Positions 51,788-60,665 are shown, counted from the stretch's first letter. The stretch is DNA of 64,000 nt from Micropruina sp. (GCA_016716635.1 JADJVZ010000014.1:762517-826516); one strand, 5' to 3'. A program made the numbers and translations. Notes: a model not told the origin generated them from the letters alone.

Positions 51788-53209
51788 TCAGATGAGGCCG
51801 AAGACCTTGGACTCCTCGCCGCCTAGGACGTAACGTCCCGCCAGGGCCAGATCGAGGTTCTCTTGCTTCCAGTCCAGGGTCTTCATGACCTTGTTCGAGA
51901 GGGAAAGCGTCCGCGAGGTCGGGATGGCGCCGACGACCTCCAGCTGAGCGGCCGTGAAGACCGCCAGCGAGACGCCAGATTCGGCATCGGTCAGCGTGCG
52001 GAGCTGGCTCTCCAGGGGCAGGTCCACCACGGCGACGCCGTCCTTGAAAGCCTTCTGCATGGCGCGCTGGGCGTCCCGGGTGATCCAGAGGGCGGGCGCC
52101 GTGAGCCCCAGCGTCACCTCCGCCGCGGTGCGGGCGGCGTTGGGGCGTCCGACTCGGCGCGCGTTCGCGGTCAACTCCGCCAGGCGCGCCGGGTTGGCGA
52201 GCAGCGCGTCGATCTTGTAGCCGACGGTGGTGGAGTAGTTGCAGCGGACGGCCGCACCCTCCTCGAGCAGGTAGTCGGCGTTACGCACCTCTTGGCCCGG
52301 GATCGGATTAATGATGACCATCGGTAGCCCGGCCGCCATGCACTCGGCGGACGACAACCCGCCCGGCTTACCCACGAAGAGGCTTGAGATCCGCATCAGG
52401 TCCGGCATTTCCTGGGTGAAGCCCAACACCCGGAAACGTCCCGGACTCAAGCTCGCCAGCTCCGTCACCTGCGCAAAGAGTTGTTCGTTTCGCCCGCAGA
52501 CGACCACCGCCTGGAAGTCGGCCTGGCAGCGCGCCACCTGGCGGACGATGTTCACGGTGTAGCTGCCCCCGGCCGCCCCGGCCGAGATCAGCACCACGGG
52601 CTTCGCCGGATCCAGGCCGAAACGCTCCCGGATGGCCGCCGCGTCGCCTGGTTCGTCCAACCCGAGCTGCACCGGGATCCCCGAGACGCTGACCCGATCG
52701 GACGGCAGCCCCATGCCCACCAACTGGGCGGCAGTTTCCTCGCGGGCCACGAAGAACGTACTCAACGGCGCCGAGAGCCACATGCCCTGGACGTCGTAAT
52801 CGGTATCGACCAACGTCAGGGTGGCGTTCAACTGCCCCCGCGCGATCATCAGTGCCACGAGGCGAGCCGGCAGGAAGTGGGTCGCGATGACCACGTCCGG
52901 GTTGAACTCGCGGATCTTGCGGACGGTCGTCGTCGTATTCGCCTGTTCCCACCACTGGAACGGGCCGCGCTGGAAGGGCGCGTCCTGGTTGTCGTACCCC
53001 CACCCCACGAGCCACGGCACCTGGGCGACGAGCGCAAAGTAGGTGTCGTCGTAGAGCAGGTTGAACCCGTCGTTGGTGGTGGTCAGGACGTCAAGGCGCT
53101 GGACTTCCCCCGCGTCCGGGATGTCCACCATGGCCTTTTCAATCGCCGCCGCCGCGGAGTTGTGTCCGGAGCCCACTCCGGCTGCAAGAATCAAGATTCG
53201 TTTCGCCAT
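51788..53209 (-). CDS. MGDG-synthase-like glycosyltransferase (GT28)
   Basis: A 473-residue glycosyltransferase resembling monogalactosyldiacylglycerol synthases and processive diacylglycerol glucosyltransferases. The N-terminal domain starts with ILILAAGVGSGHNSAAAAIEKA. The C-terminal GT-B half has the nucleotide-sugar motif FVGKPGGLSSAECMAAGLPMVIINPIPGQEVRNADYL. An extra ~90-residue C-terminal region, ending in GGEESKVFGLI, is not part of the usual fold. A role in glycolipid synthesis at the membrane is likely; the donor sugar is unknown. Confidence 0.86.
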   Translation of the reverse strand: MAKRILILAAGVGSGHNSAAAAIEKAMVDIPDAGEVQRLDVLTTTNDGFNLLYDDTYFALVAQVPWLVGWGYDNQDAPFQRGPFQWWEQANTTTTVRKIREFNPDVVIATHFLPARLVALMIARGQLNATLTLVDTDYDVQGMWLSAPLSTFFVAREETAAQLVGMGLPSDRVSVSGIPVQLGLDEPGDAAAIRERFGLDPAKPVVLISAGAAGGSYTVNIVRQVARCQADFQAVVVCGRNEQLFAQVTELASLSPGRFRVLGFTQEMPDLMRISSLFVGKPGGLSSAECMAAGLPMVIINPIPGQEVRNADYLLEEGAAVRCNYSTTVGYKIDALLANPARLAELTANARRVGRPNAARTAAEVTLGLTAPALWITRDAQRAMQKAFKDGVAVVDLPLESQLRTLTDAESGVSLAVFTAAQLEVVGAIPTSRTLSLSNKVMKTLDWKQENLDLALAGRYVLGGEESKVFGLI

Positions 53210-53335
53210 ATCGCATCGTAGGACGTCCCCGGGGCACCACCAGCCGGACTACGCAGCCCTTCACCCTTCGCTTGCGCCTAGGCTGGCGACATTTCCCGGG
53301 GCGGAGCCTGGGCACGTCGAAGAGGAAGCCACCCC

Positions 53336-53719
53336 ATGAAGTTCTTGTCACTGTTGAGCCGGGCCGCCATTGGGGTTCCGTTCGTCGTGCTCGGCTATGC
53401 GGCCATCAAGGAGCCGGGCGGCCGGGTGAAGGCTGCCGAGAACTTCGGGATCCCCGAGGACCTCGCCGATCTCGCCGTCCGCGCCAACGGCGCCGCGATG
53501 GCGCTCGGCGGCCTCTCGGTGATCACCGGCGTGCTGCCCCAGGTGGGCGCCGCCGCCGTCACGGCCTCGATGATCCCCACCACGATGGCCGGCCACGCCT
53601 TCTGGAAAGACACCGACCCCAAGCAGCGCCAGGCGAACCTCGTCCAGTTCCTCAAGAACCTGGGCATGGTCGGCGGCCTACTGGCCGTGATCGCGACGAC
53701 CAAGCCGTCCACCGACTGA
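53336..53719 (+). CDS. DoxX family membrane protein
   Basis: A 127-residue protein with four hydrophobic segments. It has FVVLGYAAIKEPGGRVKAAENFGIPE near the N terminus, MALGGLSVITGVLPQVGA in the middle, then a K-rich loop and VQFLKNLGMVGGLLAVI, which is the DoxX family pattern. Function of the family is poorly known (thiosulfate:quinone-linked or redox-related). Stands alone upstream of the second PTS locus. Confidence 0.85.
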   Translation: MKFLSLLSRAAIGVPFVVLGYAAIKEPGGRVKAAENFGIPEDLADLAVRANGAAMALGGLSVITGVLPQVGAAAVTASMIPTTMAGHAFWKDTDPKQRQANLVQFLKNLGMVGGLLAVIATTKPSTD

Positions 53720-53912
53720 CCGGCGAGGCTCCCGCTCGGCTGCTGAGGGCAGGCGCCATCCTTCGAGGCGGCCTGGTTACGTCCGCGAGGTCGCCGGGCA
53801 CCGACGAGGTCGTCGCCTGCCAGGACGATCGTCCGAGGAATCTCCCGGATCCCACTGGCAGATCGGCGCGGGCCCGTGCTAGCCTCTCCGCACAATCGAA
53901 TATCGGATCAAC

Positions 53913-53944
53913 GGGATAGTTACTGTCTGTCGGCAAGCTCGACC
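53913..53944 (+). promoter_or_regulatory. RAT site of second PTS locus
   Basis: GGGATAGTTACTGTCTGTCG followed by GCAAGCTCGACC is a divergent RAT-like sequence (AGTTACTG core conserved with the consensus). Its last bases form the left arm of the terminator at 53941-53995. It differs from the RAT at 3567-3595 in the second half, which could give the two antiterminators separate specificity. Confidence 0.8.
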
Positions 53945-53995
53945 TGTTATCTGCGCCAGCGCCAAGCCGCTGAACGTCAGATGACAGGTCTTTTT
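53941..53995 (+). terminator. Antitermination-controlled terminator before the second BglG gene
   Basis: Arms GACCTGTTATCTG (53941-53953) and CAGATGACAGGTC (53978-53990) pair over 13 bp with one G-U, followed by TTTTT (53991-53995). The left arm overlaps the RAT, giving the exclusive-structure switch. It lies 20 bp before the antiterminator start codon. Confidence 0.9.
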
Positions 53996-54014
53996 GTGTT
54001 CTAGGAGGTGTGAA

Positions 54015-54863
54015 GTGAAGTTTCGCAAGCGGTTGAACAACAACGTCATCGTCGCCATCGACGACAAGGGCGCCGAGGTCGTGCTATTCGGCCGCGGTCT
54101 GGGCTTCGATCCGCACGCCTCCTCAGACGTCGACATGACCCGCGTCGAGCGGACGTACGTCCTCAAGGAGCATTCGGCGTCCCGCAAGCTTCAGCAACTG
54201 CTGGAAATGATCTCCATCGACTACGTCGACGTCGCGATGCTGATCTTCGGGGACGCCCAGGCGTCCCTGTCGGTACCGCTCAGCGACAGCGTCATCGTGC
54301 CGCTGGCCGACCACGTGCACATGGCCGTGACGCGCATCCGCGAAGGCATCGAGATCAAGAACATGATGCTTCAGGAGATCCAACGCTTCTACCGTGATGA
54401 GTACGCCGTCGGCTCCCGGGCCGTCGCGCTCGTCAACGAGAGGTTCAACACCGCGCTCACCGACGACGAGGCCGGCTTCATCGCGCTCCACCTCGTCAAC
54501 GCCGAATTGGGTGCGGGTGACGGCGCACGGTCGCTCACGAAGATCACCGACTTCATCCACGAGGTCGAACTCGTCGTCCGCATGCACTACGCGTCCGAGA
54601 TCGACGTCGACTCCGACCAGTACCGGCGCTTCATCACGCACCTGAAGTTCTTTGCCGAACGCCTCGCGGAAGGCCGGGTCTACGGGTCCGGCGACGTCAG
54701 CAAGATGCTGACCACCGTCCGCGAGACCTACCCGACCGCGGGCGAATGCGTCGTCCGCATCGCCGAGTTTCTCGCCACCAAATACGACCACGCCCTGACC
54801 GACGACGAAAACCTCTACCTAACCCTCCACATCGCACACATCACCAGCCAGCACCGCCACTGA
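54015..54863 (+). CDS. BglG/LicT family transcriptional antiterminator (second)
   Basis: A 282-residue antiterminator. The RNA-binding domain starts KFRKRLNNNVIVAIDDKG, and two PRDs follow: PRD1 with LADHVHMAVTRIREGIE, then PRD2 with RRFITHLKFFAERLAEG and HIAHITSQH at the end. A GTG start at 54015 follows TAGGAGGTG by six bases. This copy precedes its PTS gene, unlike the first locus where the antiterminator follows. It is the first gene behind its own RAT/terminator, so it is autoregulated. Confidence 0.9.
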   Translation: MKFRKRLNNNVIVAIDDKGAEVVLFGRGLGFDPHASSDVDMTRVERTYVLKEHSASRKLQQLLEMISIDYVDVAMLIFGDAQASLSVPLSDSVIVPLADHVHMAVTRIREGIEIKNMMLQEIQRFYRDEYAVGSRAVALVNERFNTALTDDEAGFIALHLVNAELGAGDGARSLTKITDFIHEVELVVRMHYASEIDVDSDQYRRFITHLKFFAERLAEGRVYGSGDVSKMLTTVRETYPTAGECVVRIAEFLATKYDHALTDDENLYLTLHIAHITSQHRH

Positions 54864-54968
54864 AAAGTCCGCTCGCACCGAGCGTGACGCACTTATCGCC
54901 AAGACCCGATCGAAGCATGCCCAAATACGGCCGCTGCACATCTAAACAACCAAGGAAGGAATACCGAC

Positions 54969-57485
54969 ATGGGCCAATATCTTGCCCTCGCCGAGACCAT
55001 CGTGAAGAACGTCGGCGGCGCCGCCAACGTCGCGAGCCTCAGTCACTGCATCACGCGCCTGCGTTTCAAGCTGAAGGACGAGTCCAAGGCTGACGACGCG
55101 GCCATGAAGGCCACCGAGGGGGTCGTCACGCTGGTGAAGAGCGGCGGCCAATACCAAGTCGTCATCGGCAACCACGTCCCCGACGTCTACGCCGAGGTTG
55201 AGGGCCTCATCGGGGCGCCCCAGGCCTCGGACGACGACAAGGTGGGCCTGATCGACATCATCTCCGGCATCTTCCAGCCGGTGCTCGGCATCCTGGCGGC
55301 GTCCGGCATGATCAAGGGCTTCAATGCCCTGTTCTCCACGATCGGTTGGTACGCCGCCGACTCCGGCATCTACAAGGTCCTGGACGCCGTCGGTGGCGCC
55401 CTGTTCATGTTCCTGCCGATCTTCCTGGGCCTGACCTCGGCGCAGAAGTTCAAGCTGCGCCCCATGGTCGGCCTCGCCCTCGGCGCCATCTTCTGCTACC
55501 CCACCTTGCAGTTGAGCACGCTGGCCGGCCCCGACGCCAAGCCACTGTTCACCCTGTTCGAGGGCAGCATGTTCGCGTCCCCGGTCTTCATCGACTTCCT
55601 CGGCATCCCGGTGATCTCCATGGACTACCTCTCCACGGTGGTCCCCGTCATCTTCGTGGTCTACTTCGCCTCCAGGGTCGAGAGGCTGCTCGACCGGGTG
55701 ATCCCGAACGTCATCAAGTTCTTCATGGTGCCGATGTTGACCCTGCTGATCGCCGCCGTCGTCGGCCTGCTGCTCATCGGCCCCGTGACGACCTTCGGCG
55801 CCACCGCCATCTCGCAGGGGATCCTGTGGGTGCGCAACCTGTCGCCGCTGCTGGCCGGCGTCCTGATGGGCGGCCTGTGGCAGGTCCTGGTTATCTTCGG
55901 GTTGCACTGGGGCTTCATCCCGATCTACATCAACAACATCACCACCCTCGGCTTCGACAACGTCCTGATGCCGTTCTTCGGGGCGACCTTCGCCACCACC
56001 GGCGTCGTCGCCGCGATCTACTTCCGCACCAAGGACCCGAAGCTGAAGGCCCTCAGCATCCCTGCCTTCATCTCCGGCATCTTCGGCGTCACCGAGCCCG
56101 CCATCTACGGCATCCTGCTGCCCCTGCGCCGGCCGTTCATCGTGAGCTGCCTAGTCGCGGGCGCCGTCGGCGGCTTCCTCGGCGCGATGAACCTCCGTGA
56201 GTTCATCATCGGCGGCCTCGGAATCTTCGAGTTCCCGGCGATGATCGACCCGAACAACCCCGACCTGAGCAACCTCTACGTGGGCGTCGCGGGCGCCGTA
56301 CTCGCCTTCATCGGCGGATTCCTCGTCAACTTCGTCCTGTTCAAGGACGACCCCAAACACGAGCAGACGATCGACGCGGCCGTTGAGGAGGGGCGCACGG
56401 TCGAGGCCGCGACCGCAGGCCTGGCGGCAGCCACGGCGTCCAGCATCGTCGGGACGCGGGAAGTCCGCCTCAACAGCCCCCTGTCGGGGCGCGTGATCGC
56501 GCTGGCGGACTGCAAAGACGCGGCGTTCGCGTCCGGAGCGCTCGGCTCGGGCGTCGTGGTGGAGCCCAGCGAGGGCGTGATGGTCGCGCCGTTCGACGGC
56601 ACGGTGACCGCACTGTTCCCGACACTGCACGCCATCGGCCTCACCTCAGACGACGGCGTCGAGCTGCTGATCCACGTGGGGCTGAACACCGTCCAGCTGG
56701 CAGGCAAGGGCTTCACGGCCTTCGTCAAGCAGAAGGACCAGGTCCTCAAGGGCCAGAAACTCCTCGAGTTCGATATCGACGCGATCCACGCCGCCGGCTA
56801 CTCGACAGAGACGCCCGTCATCGTCACGAACACCAAGAAGTACCTGGATGTCGTCCCGGAGGTGGTCACCAACGTGCAGCGCGGCGAGGCCCTGTTGAAC
56901 GTCATCGCGGGGCACACCAGCGCCGCGGCGAGCGAAAAGGGGGTGTCGATGCCTCTGCGTGACGGCTTCCTTTGGGGCGGCGCGGTCGCCGCGAACCAGT
57001 GCGAGGGCGGGTTCGCGGCCGGTGGCCGCGGCCCGTCCACCACCGACATCACCCCGAGCGGGCGCCGACGCGACGAGGTCATCCGGGGCGGTTGTCGTCC
57101 CTGGAACCTCGTCCCGACGAGCGGTACCCGTCCCGGCAGGGCGTGGATTTCTACCACCGTTTCCGCGAGGACATCGCGTTGCTGGCGGGCATGGGGTTCA
57201 CGGCGTTCCGGTTCAGCGTGTCGTGGAGTCGCCTCTTCCCCCGCGGGGACGAGGCGACGCCCAATCCCCTCGGCGTCCAGTTCTACGCCGACGTGGTGGC
57301 CGAGTGCCGCCGCTATGGCATCGAGCCGGTCATCACGATTTCGCACTTCGAGGTGCCGCTCGGGCTGGTCGAATCGATGGGCGGCTGGCGCAGCCGCGCC
57401 ATGGTCGACCATTACCTGCGGCTGTGCCGGGTGTTGTTCGAGGCCCTGCCGGACGTGCGCTACTGGCTCACCTTCAACGAAGTGA
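54969..57485 (+). CDS. PTS beta-glucoside-type EIIBCA, read through in frame into the N terminus of a GH1 gene
   Basis: The frame runs 838 codons. Residues 1 to ~660 are a normal PTS permease: IIB with Cys27 in LSHCITRLRF, IIC (~105-460) with GVTEPAIYGILLPLRR, and IIA with His569 in LLIHVGLNT. The expected stop near 56950 is missing, and the frame enters MPLRDGFLWGGAVAANQCEG, the start of a GH1 6-phospho-beta-glucosidase, for about 48 residues. Beyond ~57100 the frame is wrong and reads Arg/Ser-rich noise to 57485. One extra G in the run before 56946 would end the PTS gene at a TGA near 56967, overlapping the GH1 start. True fusion, decay or sequence error cannot be separated here. Confidence 0.85.
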   Translation: MGQYLALAETIVKNVGGAANVASLSHCITRLRFKLKDESKADDAAMKATEGVVTLVKSGGQYQVVIGNHVPDVYAEVEGLIGAPQASDDDKVGLIDIISGIFQPVLGILAASGMIKGFNALFSTIGWYAADSGIYKVLDAVGGALFMFLPIFLGLTSAQKFKLRPMVGLALGAIFCYPTLQLSTLAGPDAKPLFTLFEGSMFASPVFIDFLGIPVISMDYLSTVVPVIFVVYFASRVERLLDRVIPNVIKFFMVPMLTLLIAAVVGLLLIGPVTTFGATAISQGILWVRNLSPLLAGVLMGGLWQVLVIFGLHWGFIPIYINNITTLGFDNVLMPFFGATFATTGVVAAIYFRTKDPKLKALSIPAFISGIFGVTEPAIYGILLPLRRPFIVSCLVAGAVGGFLGAMNLREFIIGGLGIFEFPAMIDPNNPDLSNLYVGVAGAVLAFIGGFLVNFVLFKDDPKHEQTIDAAVEEGRTVEAATAGLAAATASSIVGTREVRLNSPLSGRVIALADCKDAAFASGALGSGVVVEPSEGVMVAPFDGTVTALFPTLHAIGLTSDDGVELLIHVGLNTVQLAGKGFTAFVKQKDQVLKGQKLLEFDIDAIHAAGYSTETPVIVTNTKKYLDVVPEVVTNVQRGEALLNVIAGHTSAAASEKGVSMPLRDGFLWGGAVAANQCEGGFAAGGRGPSTTDITPSGRRRDEVIRGGCRPWNLVPTSGTRPGRAWISTTVSARTSRCWRAWGSRRSGSACRGVASSPAGTRRRPIPSASSSTPTWWPSAAAMASSRSSRFRTSRCRSGWSNRWAAGAAAPWSTITCGCAGCCSRPCRTCATGSPSTK

Positions 57486-58396
57486 ACATGATCCTGCATG
57501 CGCCGTTCCTGGCGGCCGGGCTGGTCCTCGGGCCGGACGACGACGTGACCGCCGTCACCTTCCAGGCTGCCCACCACCAGTTGGTGGCGAGCGCCGCGGC
57601 GGTTGCCTTGGCGCGCGAGCTCGTCCCGGGGGCCCTGGTGGGCTGCATGTTCGCCGCCGGTAGCGTCTACCCCTACTCGTGCGACCCGGCCAACGTGCTG
57701 GCCGCCCAGAAGTTGGGCGCCGACGACTACGCCTTCGTGGACGTCCAGGTGCGGGGCGGCTATTCACGCACCCTGCTGAAGCTGCTGGAGCGCAAGGGCG
57801 TCCGGTTAGCCGTCGACGAGTCGGACGCCGCGACACTGGCGTCCGGGACGGTCGACTTCGTCTCGTTCTCCTACTACGGGTCACGTACCGCCCGGGTCGA
57901 CGACCCGGACGCCGAGGCGACCGCCGGCAACCTGTTCGGCTCGGCGCGCAACCCCTACCTGTCCGAGAGCGAGTGGGGGTGGCCCGTGGACCCGGTCGGC
58001 CTGCGGATCACGTTGAACGAGGTTTACGCCCGCTACGCCAAGCCGATGTTCATCGTGGAGAACGGGCTAGGGGCCGTCGATGTCGTGCAGCCCGACGGCA
58101 CGATCGACGACGGCTACCGGATCTCGTTCCTGCGCGACCACTTGCACGAGATGATCACGGCCGTCGAGATCGACGGCGTCGACCTGCTCGGTTACACCAG
58201 CTGGGGACCAATCGACATCGTCAGCGCTTCCAGCGGAGAGATGCGGAAGCGGTACGGCTTCGTCCACGTGGACCTCGACGATGCCGGTGCCGGCACCTTG
58301 AACCGGACGCCCAAGCTCTCGTATGACTGGTACCGCCGGGTGATCGCCTCAAACGGGGCCGACCTGGGCTGGCGCGAGCCCTCACCCGTCACCTGA
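56949..58396 (+). pseudogene. 6-phospho-beta-glucosidase (GH1), frameshifted
   Basis: GH1 enzyme that hydrolyses the phosphorylated beta-glucosides delivered by the PTS. The ATG at 56949, with AAAAGGGGG ahead, gives the first ~48 residues (GFLWGGAVAANQCEG). The match then continues one frame away from about 57098 (LSSLEPRPDERYPSRQGVDF onward) to the stop at 58396. The acid/base glutamate (LTFNEVN) and the nucleophile (FIVENGLG) lie in the second part. A single missing base near 57085-57105 (GGGGCGGTTG area) explains the break. Restored length ~482 residues is normal. Either decayed or a sequencing error; no convincing slippery heptamer is present. Confidence 0.85.
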
Positions 58397-58439
58397 TGCT
58401 CACGTCCTCGTCAACCTAAGGACCCTAAGGTGTCCACCC

Positions 58440-58474
58440 TACACCTTCACCACAACCAAGGTGTAAGCTATAGT
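58440..58474 (+). promoter_or_regulatory. Toxin-antitoxin promoter with overlapping operator
   Basis: TTCACC (58446-58451) and TATAGT (58469-58474) are 17 bp apart, placing transcription start at about the toxin ATG (58481), so the mRNA would be leaderless. The inverted repeat TACACCTT (58440-58447) / AAGGTGTA (58458-58465) covers the -35 and spacer; a further AAGGTGT half-site lies at 58427-58433. This fits autorepression by the toxin-antitoxin complex. Confidence 0.65.
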
Positions 58475-58480
58475 CGACAC

Positions 58481-58804
58481 ATGCTGGTGGTCCTGACTAC
58501 GCGGGCCTTCGATCGTTGGCTCAGGAAACTCAAAGACCGGCAGGCACTCCTGCGGATCGTCGAGCGTATCGACCGGCTCGCCCACGGCAACCCCGGCGAC
58601 AGCAAGACTGTCGGCCAAGGCGTCAGGGAACTTCGATTGACCTACGGCCCCGGCTACCGGATCTACTACCTCCAAGACGGGGACTCCCTTGTCCTGCTGC
58701 TGTGCGGCGGCAACAAGTCGACCCAACAAACGGACATCCAGCAAGCACACCAACTCGCCAACGATTGGCAGCACGAGAGGGATGGCAATGACGACCAACG
58801 CTGA
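58481..58804 (+). CDS. RelE/ParE-type toxin (phage-derived Gp49-like/HigB addiction module killer)
   Basis: A 107-residue toxin of the addiction-module killer family: FDRWLRKLKDRQALLRIVERIDRL, then GNPGDSKTVGQGVRELRLTYGPGYRIYY and LCGGNKSTQQTDIQQAHQLA. Family members are mRNA-cleaving ribosome-dependent toxins. The ATG at 58481 has no ribosome binding site but a promoter placed for leaderless transcription. A TTG/ATG further upstream would lie inside the promoter. The antitoxin gene follows with a 20-bp overlap, as usual for this toxin-first family. Confidence 0.87.
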   Translation: MLVVLTTRAFDRWLRKLKDRQALLRIVERIDRLAHGNPGDSKTVGQGVRELRLTYGPGYRIYYLQDGDSLVLLLCGGNKSTQQTDIQQAHQLANDWQHERDGNDDQR

Positions 58805-59089
58805 CAACTACACAGTCTTTGATACGTCCGACTACATCGAGAGCATCGACGACGCGGCCGCCTACCTCCAGATCGCCCTGGAGGAATCCGCGGCAGACCC
58901 GACGGCAGTCCCCGCGCCCTCGGCGTGATCGCCCGCTCCCGCAACATGAGCGAACTCGCCCGCCGCGTCGGCATGAGCCGAGACGGGCTCTACAAGGCCC
59001 TGTCTGCCGAGGGCAACCCGACATGGTCCACCGTTCTCAAGGTCACCAGCGCCCTAGGCCTCCGCCTGACGCTCAACTCCGTGGCGTGA
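58782..59089 (+). pseudogene. Addiction-module antitoxin (HTH), split by frameshift
   Basis: The cognate antitoxin of the RelE-type toxin. The N-terminal part (FDTSDYIESIDDAAAYLQIALEE) reads from the ATG at 58782 or 58788. The helix-turn-helix half, with SELARRVGMSRDGLYKALSAEG and VLKVTSALGLRL, is in a different frame that ends at 59089. In the first frame a stop occurs at 58926-58928. One missing base around 58900-58915 (the C-run GTCCCCGCGCCC) explains it. If real, the antitoxin keeps only its toxin-neutralising arm and loses DNA binding; alternatively it is a sequence error. Confidence 0.8.
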
Positions 59090-59152
59090 CTCTGCCTGAC
59101 CAATCGGGGCAAAAGGGCGAAGGGCAGCAGAACATCCCCCCGCTCCTGCAGT

Positions 59153-59698
59153 GTGGATATGCCCATCGACATTCGGCACTCCCGCGAAATCTCGGCCGAG
59201 GAACGTCTCCAGGACGCCTATGACCTCGCCGTAGTGATCGATGTCATCCGCGCTTTCACGGTCGCACCGTGGATTCTCCGACAGGGTGCAGCGCGCCTCC
59301 TCCTAAGCCCCGACAAAGCCACCGCACTCCAAGCCAAGGCAGGAAACTTCCCCGAGGCGGTGCTGGTGAGCGATGGAGCTCCGGACGCACGATTTGAACT
59401 GCCGAATGCTCCCGGCCAGGTCGCACACCATGACTTGACGGGACGCGTCGTCATTCAGACGACCGGCAACGGCACCCGAGGCGCCCATCTGGTCCGCCAC
59501 GTCCCCACCGTGGCCTCCGCAGGGGCCTCGACAACCCGGCTGCCATCGCCCACCACCGTCAACACGGCCTGCGGTCAGGTGCTCGGCGTCGCTCACGGTC
59601 GTGACAGTGCCGCCGCGCAGGGGTCTCGGTGCAGCGACTCGGGACCGTGGCGGCTACTCCGATCGGTCACAAGTTCCAGAACCACCGCAGACCGTTGA
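59153..59698 (+). CDS. Truncated ComB-like (2-phosphosulfolactate phosphatase family) protein
   Basis: The first ~115 of 181 residues resemble the ComB family: AYDLAVVIDVIRAFTVAPWIL, the GAPDARFELPNAP stretch, then GRVVIQTTGNGTRGA. ComB proteins are normally ~240 residues; here the C-terminal ~60 residues do not match and look like out-of-frame sequence, while another frame holds LDNPAAIAHH from about 59528 that could continue the family. A frameshift near 59510-59530 is likely, followed by truncation. Starts are a GTG at 59153 or ATG at 59159. Probably non-functional. Confidence 0.55.
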   Translation: MDMPIDIRHSREISAEERLQDAYDLAVVIDVIRAFTVAPWILRQGAARLLLSPDKATALQAKAGNFPEAVLVSDGAPDARFELPNAPGQVAHHDLTGRVVIQTTGNGTRGAHLVRHVPTVASAGASTTRLPSPTTVNTACGQVLGVAHGRDSAAAQGSRCSDSGPWRLLRSVTSSRTTADR

Positions 59699-60665
59699 AG
59701 GTATATTCCATCGCCGCGCGCCCGTCGTGTGAGTATCCCTGCTTGAGGCGGAAGGCGAAGTTTCCGTCTTGTTCGTTTCCGGCCTCGGCGAAGTACGCGG
59801 AGTTCCGCATCCGGTTCACTCTGTCTTCGTCGTAAGGCCGGGCGAAGTCCTCGGTTCCGGTGATGACCCACACGAAATAGTCGGCTCTATCGTGATCCTG
59901 CGCGGCCGCAGAAATATTCTCCGGGTCCAGCGAAGTCCCGCAGCTCATCGGCAGGAAGTAGCGGAAGTAGTCCAGGCCATGCTGGAAGGTGCGCCAGGTG
60001 GCTACGGCGCCCATGGAGAAGCCGCCGAATCCGCGATGGTCGCGTGAGAGCGCGAGACCCTTCTGCGAAACGTCCTCGGCATAGGTGGAGTACTTGCTCT
60101 CCACTGCGGGAATGAGGTCGTTCAGGAGTTCGTGATAGTAGTTCTGGTTGAGCGTGAGGGCTAAGTTGAAATTTGCGCTGTCTTCAGGGCTGGTGTTGTT
60201 GTACGTGGGTGCCACGATGATCAGCGGCTTGATCTTGCCTGCGGCGATAGCGTGGTCGATCACGTTCTTGAGCGCAGACGGGTTGCCCGGCGTTCCGAGG
60301 GTGGTGGTTTCATCGCCCCACCCGCCGTGCATGAGGTAGAAGACGTTGTACTGGGTCTCTGCGTTGTAGCCGGACGGAAGGTAGATGATCGCGCGCTTGG
60401 TCAGTACTTGCGTCTTCTGCTCATACGACATCGATTCGTAGCTGTCATACGTCAGTTCGGCAAGCGTTCCCTGGTGTTCGGCGGGAGAGGAATAGCCCTG
60501 TGGGATTGCTTCCAACTCTTGAGGGAGCGAGTGCGTGCCCAGGGAGGCCGTGGATGAAGGAGTCTGACTCACCGTGTTGGTCCTGAAGGACGGTTCGCTG
60601 GTGCAACCGCTCAGGATCACCAACACGGCGAGCAAGGCGGGGACTGCTCCTGTGAATCTGCCCAT
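59667..60665 (-). CDS. CE1-type (feruloyl/acetyl xylan) esterase, lipoprotein
   Basis: A 332-residue secreted esterase of the alpha/beta-hydrolase CE1 class. The lipobox LSGC (Cys21) predicts a lipid-anchored extracellular protein with a Ser/Thr-rich linker. It then has IIYLPSGYNAETQYNVFYLMHGGWGDE, VAPTYNN and the nucleophile elbow GFGGFSMGA (Ser217), with a C-terminal His in GYSHDGRAAMEY. Such enzymes release ferulate or acetate from plant hemicellulose. A GGAG site precedes the ATG by 8 bases. The frame is complete, unlike several neighbours. GC content is lower than upstream genes, so horizontal acquisition is possible. Confidence 0.87.
   Translation of the reverse strand: MGRFTGAVPALLAVLVILSGCTSEPSFRTNTVSQTPSSTASLGTHSLPQELEAIPQGYSSPAEHQGTLAELTYDSYESMSYEQKTQVLTKRAIIYLPSGYNAETQYNVFYLMHGGWGDETTTLGTPGNPSALKNVIDHAIAAGKIKPLIIVAPTYNNTSPEDSANFNLALTLNQNYYHELLNDLIPAVESKYSTYAEDVSQKGLALSRDHRGFGGFSMGAVATWRTFQHGLDYFRYFLPMSCGTSLDPENISAAAQDHDRADYFVWVITGTEDFARPYDEDRVNRMRNSAYFAEAGNEQDGNFAFRLKQGYSHDGRAAMEYTFNGLRWFWNL

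Noticed and set aside
53720..53912. A small gene or RNA between DoxX and the second RAT
   Set aside because: No start codon with ribosome binding site, no tRNA-like fold and no strong hairpin seen; probably only a promoter region.
57085..57110. Programmed -1 ribosomal frameshift joining the PTS and GH1 frames
   Set aside because: No X XXY YYZ slippery heptamer in the right frame and no obvious downstream pseudoknot; neighbouring genes show similar one-base breaks, so decay or error is more economical.
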